Notes under the pieces: model-generated | What the model was told of the DNA's origin: nothing | What the model saw: the letters and a program-made list of their open reading frames with translations, nothing else | The model's database searches: none | Program-made: the position numbers and the translations under genes | Shown here: positions 23,659 through 33,302 of the stretch, one piece after another | Layout: each line of letters begins with the position of its first letter | Numbering within the stretch: the stretch's first letter is position 1 | Assembly: GCA_026770575.1 (NCBI GenBank) | Contig: MU657180.1 | Coordinates: 418,705-482,704, forward strand | DNA length: 64,000 nucleotides | Direction: 5' to 3' | Source: Pelagophyceae sp. CCMP2097 | Taxonomy: Eukaryota > Sar > Pelagophyceae

Positions 23659-24017
23659 ATGTCGAAGCGCGGCCTGTTCTCGCAGGTGCCCAACGACCCG
23701 CCGACGATTACGATCCTCTCTGCGAAGCACATTTCCGAGAAGGAAGCGCTCGAGGGTACGCAATACCTTGATGCCTGCGGCGCATGCCATACCGACGGAT
23801 GCTCGAACGAGGCCTCTTCTGAAGGGGTCGTGATGGCCTCTTCCAAAGAGGTTTGTGCTCGTTGAAAGGGTCGACGCGTAACGATACGTCGCTAGGCCTC
23901 GGCGACTACGTCAAGCGCACGACGAGCGCCAGCGGCGGGCCCTTCGCGCCGCAGGAGAAGCAGTTCACGCGCGTCAAGCTCATGCACGACGCCATGCTCC
24001 AAGACGCCTCCAAGTGA
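23659..24017 (+). CDS. Small conserved-looking protein, 81 residues
   Basis: Two exons, 23659-23755 and 23869-24017, joined through a 113-bp intron (GTACGC to AAAG) give MSKRGLFSQVPNDPPTITIL, then KHISEKEALEGSTRNDTSLG and GDYVKRTTSASGGPFAPQEK, ending FTRVKLMHDAMLQDASK. Base composition and residue use look fully coding, and no other frame does. No signal peptide or membrane helix. The start is 135 bp from the start of the divergent PDZ-SYLF gene. I do not recognise the family. Confidence 0.55.
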
Positions 24018-24777
24018 CGACCCGTTGCGGCAAAGGCCGATTGTGTGCCGCGGGCGACCGCGCCGTCCAGACCGGCAACCCCGTGCGCGCCCTCATGCAT
24101 CGGCATGCGCGACACTTGCGCATGGTCTGTTCTATCAAACGCGGACGACGGCGTGGGGGCCTTTAAATTTAACGTGTGTGTGTGCCTCCCGACACGCGTC
24201 TCCGAGGCCGAGGACCTCGCTGTCGGTTCGTACGACTCTCGACCTCGATCGTCGCGACAGGCTTGCTCGTGGGGTCGCCCTCGTCATACAAAGTCAGCAT
24301 CGTGGCACTGGCTGCCGAGATGACTCATGACCTTGTCGATTCGTTCTCCGAGAGCTCTAGGAACTATGTCCTGCACTGGCGGCAGCGGTGCTGTGGTCAC
24401 AGACTGCTGGCATGCTACCGCCTCTTCGTGGAGGAGGGTTGCCGCCATGCCGTCATCGACGAGTCGCCCAGCGCAAAAGTTTCTGGAAAACAATGTTCGT
24501 CCGTCTTCCGCGTCCTTTGCTTCCAGAGGTGGGCGGCCGCCGCGCCGCCATCCGCACCGGCACCCTGGGCATGCCTTGTTCCAAAGTGCGAGGTTCCAAA
24601 ATACTGCGACCAGCGCCCTCGCATGGCGACGAGGCGCGGACTAGCAACGTCGTTGCCCCACGATGCACCGCGACAACGGGCGGCCCGCCCTGGCCTTTCG
24701 AAGCCTTCTCGGAAGTGCGCTGCCTCGTTTTGCCGTTGGGCGGTGTGTTTTATTTCCGCGGGTTCGAGTAGGGATCC
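24018..24777. other. Stretch without a convincing gene
   Basis: Several open frames exist on both strands, for example a plus-strand one containing SYKVSIVALAAEMTHDLVDS and a minus-strand one containing MAATLLHEEAVACQQSVTTA, but none joins into a gene with clear splice sites or a known motif. A palindrome TAGGGATCCCTA sits at 24769-24780 and includes the stop codon of the next gene. Confidence 0.4.
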
Positions 24778-25468
24778 CTAGAAGCCGACGACCTCGTCTT
24801 CGAGGCGGTTGATTCGGCCCTCGAGCGCAATTGTGTGCTGCTGCAGGTGCTTGCCCTCTTGCCGCATGTCGGCGATCTGTGCGGCGTTGGTCCGAGGCGA
24901 AGCGCGGCGGTTTCAAGGGCGACTACGCACGTGGTCTTGCATCCGCTTGTTCTCCGCGCCTTGCTGGCTACAAAGCGGGTCGCATTGTGCGAGCGATGGA
25001 AAGGGCACACAACGTACACGGCCTTGAAATCGTTCTCTTCTCGCATGTCGCCAATCTCCGCCATCATCTGCTCCTGCGGACGGCGTCGAGCGAGGGACAG
25101 GCGAATAGCAACGCACCATGGCCTCGCGAATCAGTTCGCGCGTCAGCTCCCGGTTCGCCTCGTCGCACCGCCACAGCTCCTTCACCTCGCCTGCATTGGT
25201 GAAGCGTCGAGGGGAACAAGCAAAGAGGAACACACTCTTTTGCGAGGCAGTGGCGCACTTTGCACCAACGAAAGTTCGCCGTCCTTCTGCGCCTGCTTCT
25301 CGGCAATGTCCGCCATCGCGAATTTGAGGCCTGACATCGCCCGCGCCGAGGCCCCGAGGCCCGTTTCCTCCGAACGAATCGAACGCCAAAAAAGTACGCG
25401 TCTGCAAATGCAAAGACCCGAACCAAGTCCTCGAGGAGGCTGTCAGAGCTCGTTAGCTCAAAGAACAT
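24778..25468 (-). CDS. Coiled-coil protein, small exons
   Basis: The C-terminal exons are consistent: 25185-25117 (VKELWRCDEANRELTRELIR), 25073-25020 (EQMMAEIGDMREENDFKA) and 24876-24778 (IADMRQEGKHLQQHTIALEG, then INRLEDEVVGF stop), joined through introns with GTGCGT or GTGTAC donors. Upstream, an exon ending at 25266 reads KFAMADIAEKQAQKDGELSL. A putative first exon begins at an ATG at 25468 (MFFELTSSDSLLEDLVRVFA); the junction between these two is not resolved. The protein is a heptad-rich coiled coil. No family is recognised. Confidence 0.45.
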
Positions 25469-25634
25469 GGTGGGCTTCCGGCGTCGGTGTAGCCGACGGG
25501 CGCGCGTCTCGAGACGACGTCGGCTGCGTCCCCCGCCAGAGCCGTCGACCCGAGAAGCATTCCGCCGGAAGGACGAAGCGCTCGTCGCCCCGGAGGAAAG
25601 CGTCTGCGGTGCGTGTGCGCGACGGCGGTCCTAG

Positions 25635-26764
25635 GCCGTCTTCGCCTTGGCCCTCTTCGGCTTGGCCGCCGGCGGCGCGGCGTCCGATGCGTTCCCGTCG
25701 GTGACAGCGCATGGAATGGGCGATTCCTGTTACAATTCCGGCATGCAGTCCATCACCAAAGCCATCGGCAACGCGCTCGGCACCTACGTGCGTTTCATAC
25801 CGCGGAGTCGCACTCGAAAAGGCGCAAGTCGAGCGATTCCTCACTGTTCGACGGCCGTCGGACAAACCGCTTCAGGCGACGTGCGTCCCTACCGGCAACC
25901 GCTTGACGGACACGACGAACGGTTTTTTCATGACCATGGACGCCAACGTCGACGCGTTCGCCGCAAACATTCGGAAAGACGAGAAACTCACCAAAGGCTT
26001 CAACTGCATCGGGTTCTCGCAGGGCAACTCTTTGTGCCGCGGGTATTTGCAAAAGTACAACGACCCGCCCGTCATCAACTTCCTTTCGGTGCACGGCACA
26101 GTCGCCGGCGTCGCCGGATTTCCAGACTGCGACCCGGAGGGTTTGCTCGGGCCCGCCTGCGCCGCCATCGCCAAGCTCGTCGGCGACGCCGCGTGAGACC
26201 ACCGCGGGCCCGCCTCGGGCGCTATATCGCCGCCGAGCGCAGGTACACGCCGCTGACGCAGGATTTGCTCTTCCAGCTGGACTACTTCCGCGACCCGACG
26301 CGCGTCGACTCGGAAGCGTATAAAAAGAATTCGCAGCTGGCGCAGTGGAACAACGAGGGCGACAATTTCAATTCCACGTTCAAAGACAACTTCATCAAGG
26401 TGCGCCCCTCGTCTTTTGTGCTGTCGAATACGTTCGATGGTGGATCTTCAGCAAGCAAGATGACAGGTCAACAAGCTCATTATGATCAAGGCGGAAAAGG
26501 ACACCATGGTCTTCCCCTCGGAGGTGCCTCTTTTTGCGTTTATAAAGGCGTCTCATGCGGGCTTAGGGCGAGCACTGGGGCCACTTTGCGGACGGCGGGT
26601 TCGAGACGGTGCTCCGGTTTAACGAGACGCGTTGGTACACCGAAGATCTCTTCGGCCTCCGCACGGTCCACGAGGCCGGCAAGATGACGTTCAACTCCAC
26701 TAAGGGCAACCACCTCGAGTTCTCCGAGGACGAGCTCGTCTGGTGGGTCAAGAACTACTTCTGA
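25635..26764 (+). CDS. PPT1: Palmitoyl-protein thioesterase (PPT1-like)
   Basis: Exons 25635-25787, 25876-26192, 26243-26399, 26467-26523 and 26567-26764 give at least 293 residues. The first exon opens inside a signal peptide (AVFALALFGLAAGGAASDA) and lacks an ATG, so a short upstream exon is missing. Family motifs appear in order: VTAHGMGDSCYNSGMQS, the nucleophile elbow GFSQGNSLCRGYL (catalytic Ser), INFLSVHGTVAGVAGFPDCD, LLFQLDYFRDPTRVDSEAYK, the segment MVFPSEGEHWGHF aligning with the human SEWFGF region, WYTEDLFGLRTV, and KGNHLEFSEDE, which carries the catalytic His. The enzyme removes thioester-linked fatty acids from cysteines of proteins, normally in the lysosome or vacuole, which fits the signal peptide. 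Introns are 43 to 88 bp. Confidence 0.9.
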
Positions 26765-27127
26765 GCGGCGCCGCTGCGGCATAATGTACATACTGTTTCC
26801 AAAGACTTGGTCCCGGACCTCCCGGCAGCCTTGGGGCTCGGGCTACTCGGGACCGCCGGTGGTTCGAGCGCCTGTGCTGGCTTCGAGGGCATTCCTGTGA
26901 AGAGCGACGCCATCTTTGCCGTCGCGTGATTGAGAGCCGTTTTCGCGCCAGCGTCACTGTCGAGCATCGGTTGTTTGTCGAGGCCGCTCCCCGCAAAGTC
27001 GCCCCGTCCCGGCACCGTGCGCTCACGCCGGAGTCGGACACGATTACGCCAGGAGCCAAAACGCCGGCCGGCCTCGATGTTCGCAGGCAGCTCGAGCCGG
27101 CACAACCGGAACTCGTTTGACGTTCGC
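26765..27127. other. Intergenic, no supported gene
   Basis: Convergent ends of the thioesterase and the peroxiredoxin flank this stretch. A minus-strand frame reads MASLFTGMPSKPAQALEPPA and a plus-strand frame reads LGLGLLGTAGGSSACAGFEG. They are mutual shadows and neither is supported by splice sites or homology. Confidence 0.4.
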
Positions 27128-27822
27128 TTACTTTTTCCCGAAGAGGCCGTCGAACGGGCTGCCGCCCGTCTTGGCCTTGGGCAGCGCGTTTACGGCCGCG
27201 CGCGCGACGGCGACGTGCGACTCGGGGTCGAACTGGTTGTTGTGGACGGCGACGATGCTCCCCGCGGCGTCGAGAACGTACGTCTCGCGCCCGCCGAGGA
27301 CGAAGAAATCCTTGGCGATGCCGAACTCGGTGCGCATGGCGTCGCCCTCGTCGACGACGAGGCGGAAGGCCGACGGACCGCCGGCCTTGACGCCCGCGGC
27401 GTTGCGCACGCCGACGACGGCCACGCCCGCGGCCGCGAACTCGGCGGCGGCGCCGTCAAAGGCGGCAATCTGCTTGCTGCACGACGGCGCGTCGTCGGCG
27501 CCGTAGAAGAAGACGACGGCGCTGCCCTTGACGCCGCACTTGGCCAAGGCCTGACGCGGGGGTTCACGCCACGGACGGTCAGGCGCACGGACGTATCCAG
27601 GGGCCAATATCCAGAGGACCCGAGGCCCATCCTCCCGAGGCCCATCGAGGATCCGGTCCTCAAGAGGCTCGGTTGCCTCGATCCGACGCTGGGTCTCGCC
27701 GATTGCGGGAACTTGTCACCGACTGCAAGGCCCATCGTCACCGAAGACCGCGCCGACCGCGCCGCCTGGAGCGCGCCGGCGCCGGCGAGGGCCAGCGAAA
27801 CGACGAGGCAGCGGAGCATCAT
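27128..27822 (-). CDS. Peroxiredoxin-like (PrxQ/BCP type) with altered active site
   Basis: Two exons, 27822-27688 and 27550-27128, give 185 residues. The N-terminus MMLRCLVVSLALAGAGALQA is a signal peptide followed by an Arg/Ser-rich stretch, a layout that could serve plastid import in algae with secondary plastids (inference). The thioredoxin fold has GSAVVFFYGADDAPSCSKQI, where PrxQ proteins carry the P-x-x-x-T-x-x-C loop; here the Pro is Gly and the Thr is Ala, and only the peroxidatic Cys remains. The resolving Cys expected five residues later is absent. Downstream AVVGVRNAAGVKAG, LVVDEGDAMRTEFGI and GGRETYVLDAAGSIVAVHNN match the family. Peroxide reduction is uncertain; a redox-insensitive relative is possible. 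The 137-bp intron contains a tandem GGATGGGCCTCGGG repeat; its donor GTCGGA is unusual. Confidence 0.75.
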
Positions 27823-28009
27823 TGTGCGGGTGGAGATGGTCAACCACGTGGACGAGTGCACTTATGATTTTTCTTAGTCTTATCCGCCGCAAAACTTTCG
27901 AGAGGACCCTTCCTTTTCGAGGCTTTGATTCCATCCTTCTTGTGTTTGCGGAGACGTAAAATACTTTTGCAAGCTCGCCCCCCTTCGCTCGCCCGCGAGC
28001 ACCGCCGCC

Positions 28010-30606
28010 ATGGAGTGGTCCGCGGATGGCTGCTCGCAGGACGACTTGATGCTGAAGGACGAGGTCTTGGTCGTCGACTTCAACGACCAAGTCGTGCGTC
28101 GGCCCCCTCTTTTTAAACCGGGCGACTGGGGCGCGCCAAACGCAGGCGCGTAGGTCGGCCACGACAACAAATACAACGCGCACAAGTTCGTCCTGGGCCA
28201 GCCGACGGGCATCGTGCACCGCGCATTTTCCGTCATGCTCTTCGACAGCCAGGGTGCGTTTCGCCCCCGCACGACGTGCCGGAGACGCCCAGGACGCGTT
28301 TGGCGCAGGCCGCATCCTGCTTCAGCAGCGCGCGTCGGACAAGATCACCTTCCCCGACGTGCGTCTTGGTTTCGGATTCGTCGCATTACCGGCCGCATAC
28401 GAGGGCGGATTTATCGAGCAAGCCTCTAGGTCTGGACGAACACGTGCTGCTCGCACCCTCTTTACGGCATGGCGGCGTCGGAGGTGGACGGCCCGGAGTC
28501 TACAAATGCCGGGACGCCCATGGGCGTGAAAAGAGCTGCTGTGCGCAAGCTCCAGCACGAGCTCGGCATCCCGGCCGGGGCTTTGAAGGCGGAGCGCTTC
28601 GCCTACAAGACGCGCGTGCACTACTGGGCTTCGGATTCGTCGCACGGCGCGGAGAGCCCGTGGGGCGAGCACGAAATCGACTATTTGCTTTTATTGCAGC
28701 TCCAGCCGGGCGAGGAGCTGAAGCTGCAGCCGCACCCGGAGGAGGTGCGCGCAATCAAGTGGCTCGGCAAAGCGGACTTGAAGAAAGCCATTTCTGAGAA
28801 GACGGACATGCCTCTTTGGAGTCCGTGGTTTGAAATCATCGCAAACAAGTTCCTTTTCCCGTCTGGCGGCTACTGGGGCGACTTGCCAAAGGCCTGCGAC
28901 CCGGCCCAATCCTTTGGCTGTGACTTTGAGAAAATCCATCGCTTCGACTGCTGCGCGCCGGACGCCGCACCCGCGGGCGCCGGCGGCGCGCTGCCCTTCC
29001 TCGGCGCTTTGGCTTTAGCCGAGGAGGGCAAGTCCCTCTCCGAAAGGCGCGTTGTTGCGCTGGCGGCGCAGCGGCGGCAGATGCTCGTCGACATAGCGAC
29101 GACGACTGCGCGGGTGGCTACGGGCGACAAAAACAAGAAACAGGGCGCCTACGGCAAGGTCGCGACGCACAAGGTGCCCATGGCCGAGGGTCTGACGGAA
29201 TTTTTCAAGGCGCTCCGCTTCAAGGTGGCGCCCGGGCTGACGGACAATATGGCCGTTTCGAGCGACGCGGACGAACGCTTCTGCGACGAAATGCTCGGTA
29301 AGGTCTCTCGCAGCTTCGCCAGCGTCATCCGCCAGCTCCCGCCGGGCTTGTGCGTCGACATTTGCGTCTTTTACCTGGTTCTGCGAGCTTTGGATACGGT
29401 GGAAGATGATATGGATGCGTACAAGGGCCGCCAAGGCGACAAGGTCTCCGAGCTGCGCGGCTTCGCTTCCACGCGCTTGTACGAAAAGGACTGCTCCATC
29501 ACGGGCGTCGGCGAGGGCGACGAAAAGACGCTCATCGAGAACTTTGGGGCAGTCGTTCGAGTCTTCTTGGCCATGCCTCCCGCCTCGCGGGCCGTCATCC
29601 AGAGCGTGACGCAGGACATGGGCGACGGCATGGCCGACTACATCTCCGCCGACTTGGTCCAGGGCACGAAGGACGTTGCTGCTTACAACTTATACTGCCA
29701 CGCCGTCGCCGGCCTCGTCGGCGAAGGCCTCACCCGCATCTTCGTCGCGCGCGGCTACGAGACCGCGAACCTCGAGGGCCAGGGCGCTTTGCAGTGGCCC
29801 TTTGCCCCGCACTCGTTAGGGCTGGCCAACTCGATGGGTTTGTTTTTGCAAAAGACGAACATTATTCGAGACTACTTGGAGGACTACGTCGACGGCCGCG
29901 CCTTCTGGCCGCGCGACATTTGGACGAAGCACGCCATCACGGGCGACCTCGGCGAGTTTGCGCGGCCCACGGCGCGCGTCTCGGACCAGTCGGCAGGTGT
30001 CTTTGTCCCGCCGGCCGTCGCGGCAGTCATCGCAAAGGGCGGCAGCGGCCGCGCTCTGGCGCTGCTCGACGAGCTCGTCGCCGACGCTTTGGAGCTCGTG
30101 CCCGACGCGCTCGAGTACCTGCGCCGCATCCAGACGCCCGAGGTGTACCGCTTTTGCGCGATTCCGCAGGTCATGGCTATTGCGACTCTCGCCCAATGCT
30201 TCGGCAACCCAAAGCTCTTCACCGGCGTCGTCAAGATCCGAAAGGGCACGGCTGCCTCGCTCATCGTCGACTCGCAGCACGGCCACGCCGCCACGCTTGA
30301 GGCCTTCGCCAAGTTCGCACACGACATCAAGACCAAGGCCAAAGGTGCGTCCGACCCTGGCCACCAAGCGCACCCTTGTACCATCTTGCCGCGCAGGCGA
30401 CTCGGCGCTGCGGCAGCTGGTGCGCCAGCGCTGCGACACCATCCTCACCCTCACCGCGCCCGCGGCGACGGCCAAGCAGGCGCGCTTCCACCGCCACGCC
30501 GCCGTCCTCGCCGCCGCTGCCGCCGCCGTCGCAGTCTACAAATACCGTGCGTCCCAACGTGATCGCGAGCCGCCGTCGAATCATTTAGCCAACTCTAGGT
30601 CGGTAG
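28010..30606 (+). CDS. IDI-SQS: Isopentenyl-diphosphate isomerase fused to squalene synthase
   Basis: Six exons (28010-28093, 28154-28253, 28309-28358, 28430-30344, 30397-30546, 30599-30606) give 768 residues. Residues 1-270 are a Nudix-type IPP isomerase: VLVVDFNDQVVGHDNKYNAH, IVHRAFSVMLFDSQGRILLQ, KITFPDVWTNTCCSHPLYG with the catalytic Cys, and WGEHEIDYLLLL with the metal-binding Glu. Residues about 370-740 are squalene synthase: FCDEMLGKVSRSFASVIRQL, the first Asp motif DTVEDDMD, and NIIRDYLEDYVDGRAFWPRD with the second. A C-terminal membrane anchor (AAVLAAAAAAVAVYKY) ends in RR, encoded by an 8-base last exon. IDI interconverts IPP and DMAPP, and SQS condenses two farnesyl diphosphates to squalene at the ER, so both ends of early sterol synthesis are on one chain. 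An IDI-SQS fusion has been described in diatoms. Confidence 0.93.
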
Positions 30607-30960
30607 CCGTGCCCGACGCCGGCGCAGCAAAGGGCCCGCCCTTCATTTTAACACAATGCGCCTCGTACGACCACTCTGAAGGCCCTTTTCCCCGAGAGCA
30701 GCCTCGTACGGCTCGCCCGGAGTCCCACGGAAGCACCTGGACCCAGGGGCCCTGTCCAAAAGATGTCTTTGAAGCGGGCGGTGCGGCCTGGTCAAAGCCG
30801 CGGCTCTTGGTCTTTGTGTGGCTCGATGGATCGGGGCGCATGCCGAGGTTCCAAATGATGTCACTTAGTTTGCTGAGGAATCCTATGCGTACGCCGGCTG
30901 AGAAGAGCCACGCCAGTCCGGGCAGATTTTCCGATGGGGATATTTGGAGGAGCGCCCGAG
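30607..30960. other. Intergenic, no supported gene
   Basis: This lies between the convergent ends of the IDI-SQS fusion and the MYND-Sel1 gene. Open frames exist on both strands but none shows a domain, splice signals or a start in good context. A partial TAGG/CCTA-type motif (GAGGAATCCTAT) lies near 30880. Confidence 0.4.
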
Positions 30961-32022
30961 TCAGCCGGCGCGCGTTGCCGCGAGCCGCGCCTCGAGGGTT
31001 TCGATAGCCGCTGCAGCGTCCGCGTGCCCCATGGCCGCGACGCGCTGGAGGAGGCGCAGCGCCTCGTCGAGGTCCTGCGGCACACCTCTGCCGGCTTCAT
31101 GGCAACTGGCCAGGTTTAAGAGCGCTTCCACGTTGCCCTGCGCCGCGGCGAGCCGGAGCCACTTCACGGCTTCACCGAACGACTGGGCCACGCCCTCGCC
31201 GCGGTATAACTTCACGCCGAAGTTATTTTGACCATCGGGATGCCCCTGCTCCGCTACGCGCTGATACCACTTCACGGCGGCCGTGTGGTCGATCTTGACG
31301 CCTTTTCCGTGCTCGTAACATGATCCCAACATGCTCTGAGCGAGTGCGTGTCCTTGCACCGCAGCGAGCTGGTACAGCCCGAACGTCTGCTTCAAGTTCT
31401 TCTTGGGACCAAATAAGCCTCGACAGTACGCACTCGCCAACTGCACCTGCGCCTCGGCGTACCCCTCGTCTACGTGCTTCTGCCACTCGGCATCCGACTC
31501 ATGTCGTTGCATTAGGCAGAGCGGGCAGCGCGTGTCGTATTCGTTCCACTTGACGGAGCACTCCTTGCATGTCTTCCTGCAGCAGCACGCGTAAAACGTC
31601 GAGCCAAAATTTACTGGAAACACGTCGAGGCAGATGGGGCACGTCTCGCGCCAGTCCGGCACGCTGCCGAACAGTGCATTCGCCTTGACCGCACCCGTCG
31701 CTGCCGCTCCAGCAGCCGGTAAGCGCGCCTTGGAACCATCTGCCGGCGCGACGTCGGCGACGATGGCCGGCTCCTCCTTGACATTTAGATTCTCCGGCAT
31801 GAGCTCGTCGAGGAGGCGGTCTTGGAGCTCGGAGGCGAGCTGCTTGCACTGCGCCTTGTGCCCGCGCTCGTACCAGTCTACGAGCTGGCACGCCTTGGAG
31901 CAATAATGCCGGGATTTGCACTTGGTGCAGTGCTTGCCCGGCCCGTCGCAGACGCAGCACGGCTTTGGCACGGCGGTGTGCGGGGGTCCGTCCATCTCGA
32001 TCGTCGGCGGTAGTCCGCTCAA
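30961..32022 (-). CDS. MYND zinc finger, RING-like and Sel1-repeat protein
   Basis: A single uninterrupted exon codes 353 residues. A MYND zinc finger spans about 22-60 (CCVCDGPGKHCTKCKSRHYC then CQLVDWYERGHKAQCKQL). A second Cys-rich module at about 125-170 (CPICLDVFPVNF, CCCRKTCKECSVKWNEYDTR, CPLC) resembles a RING finger without the usual His. Four to five Sel1-like repeats follow from about 180 (YAEAQVQLASAYCRGLFGPK, HALAQSMLGSCYEHGKGVKI, HPDGQNNFGVKLYRGEGVAQ, NVEALLNLASCHEAGRGVPQ). MYND and Sel1 modules both mediate protein-protein contacts, so an adaptor or ubiquitin-ligase-like role is inferred. It has no introns, unlike most neighbours, and a degraded second copy lies at 51110-52766, which suggests a mobile or expanding family. 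Confidence 0.8.
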   Translation of the reverse strand: MSGLPPTIEMDGPPHTAVPKPCCVCDGPGKHCTKCKSRHYCSKACQLVDWYERGHKAQCKQLASELQDRLLDELMPENLNVKEEPAIVADVAPADGSKARLPAAGAAATGAVKANALFGSVPDWRETCPICLDVFPVNFGSTFYACCCRKTCKECSVKWNEYDTRCPLCLMQRHESDAEWQKHVDEGYAEAQVQLASAYCRGLFGPKKNLKQTFGLYQLAAVQGHALAQSMLGSCYEHGKGVKIDHTAAVKWYQRVAEQGHPDGQNNFGVKLYRGEGVAQSFGEAVKWLRLAAAQGNVEALLNLASCHEAGRGVPQDLDEALRLLQRVAAMGHADAAAAIETLEARLAATRAG

Positions 32023-32366
32023 TAGTCTTTTCGCTGCGCGTTGGACTTGACCTGCTCCTTGGTGCCTCCACCTGCCCAGGAGCCAGGTGAGGCCTCGAGG
32101 GCTCCGTCAAGTCGAATCTCGGAGGGGCACGGCGCAAAGGCGATTGCCCGGTATGCAACTCGTTCGCCGGTGCCAGCAGGCCGGGCCCGGGAGCCTCGCG
32201 CGAGCCCTCCGAGCTCCAGGGGAGCGGATAATTTCCGGGATAACTTTAGCGATATTCACTTTAATCAATCAAACAGTCGGCGCGGTGGGCAGGCCAAGCG
32301 CAGGGAGCAGAGAAAGGGTACGCCGCGGAAGATACAGCCGCGCCGTCACGTGCGAGCCGCACCAGG
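32023..32366. other. Intergenic between divergent genes
   Basis: No supported gene. This stretch lies between the 5' ends of the MYND-Sel1 and SDR-like genes and presumably holds both promoters. A more AT-rich patch near 32245-32280 is the only compositional feature I see. Confidence 0.4.
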
Positions 32367-33239
32367 ATGGCGCTGTTCCGGTTGCTGTTTCTGGCGGTGT
32401 CGGCGTCCGCGAAGGTTTTGTTGATCACGGGCGCGACGGGCCGCCTCGGCGTGGAGCTTTACAATCAAGCGAAAGCGTCTGGCGAATTCTCCGAGGTCCG
32501 GGCGCTCGTGACGAACTGCACCAAGGCTGTGGAGTCGCTCAACGCGACCTGCGGCGATGCGGGCGTCTTCGAGGGCGACGTCACCGACGCGGCGTCTCTG
32601 GCGGCTGCGATGGACGGCGTCGACGCGGTGGCCATCGCCGTCGGCGCGTCCCCCGGCGACGACGCCGACCGCCAGCGCGCAGTCGAGTTCTACGGCGTCG
32701 AGAACACCGCCGCCGCGCTCTGGCAAGCCCGGGGCACCACATCGCCGAAGGACCGGCAGGTGGTGCTCTGCTCCAGCATGGGCACGACGCAACCCGACCC
32801 CTCGCCCGGTGCGTTGAGTCGTCCTTGTTCCCTTTCCGAAAAGCGCGACCAGGCACGGGCGGCTCGATCCTCTTCTGGAAGTTGAACGCCGAGGCGCAGC
32901 TTTTAACGGCGCGGCTCAAGACCGTGGTCGTCAAGCCTTGCGGCCTCTCCAAGGCGGCGCCGTCCACGCATGAGCTCGTCATCGGGCACGACGACACTTT
33001 GCTCAGCCTGAAAGTGCCGCTCGTCCCACGCAGCGACGTCGCGCGCGTCATGCTCGCCGCGATCCGTGCGAGACCGCGTCTTTCGACAAAGGGCCTCGTT
33101 AGTCTGAAACAGTTGAGAAACTCGCCCCCTCGTAGGCCGCGGCGACTCCAAGCTCCGCTTCGACTTGTGCGCAAAGGTCGGCGGCACCGCGACGGTCGAC
33201 CTCGACGGCCTCCTCGACGAGGCAGCCTATCCCCTTTAG
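32367..33239 (+). CDS. NAD(P)-binding atypical SDR (NmrA-like) protein
   Basis: Three exons (32367-32808, 32853-33065, 33136-33239) give 252 residues. The N-terminus MALFRLLFLAVSASA looks like a signal peptide. It is followed directly by the Rossmann dinucleotide-binding loop KVLLITGATGRLGVELYNQA (G-A-T-G-x-x-G). GVFEGDVTDAASLAAAMDGV is the usual acidic-base-binding and helix segment of atypical short-chain dehydrogenases, and VDAVAIAVGAS and VVLCSSMGTTQ are strands 4 and 5. The later exons carry AEAQLLTARLKTVVVKPCGL (where classical enzymes have Y-x-x-x-K) and a short C-terminal strand region ending DEAAYPL. The catalytic Tyr/Lys pair is not evident, as in NmrA-type sensors and plastid NAD(P)-binding proteins. 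Function beyond cofactor binding is not assigned. Confidence 0.78.
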
Positions 33240-33302
33240 ACCACGCCTCGAGAGGACCGCGCCGCTGTGAGGAGCCCCCCACGCAGATAAACAAAATATT
33301 TT

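Noticed and set aside
24176..24781. Plus-strand open frame of about 200 codons
   Set aside because: No domain, no start context, overlapping minus frame of similar quality, and Cys/Arg/Pro-rich composition typical of GC-driven open frames.
25458..25865. Minus-strand open frame over the thioesterase start
   Set aside because: It overlaps confirmed PPT exons and has shadow composition.
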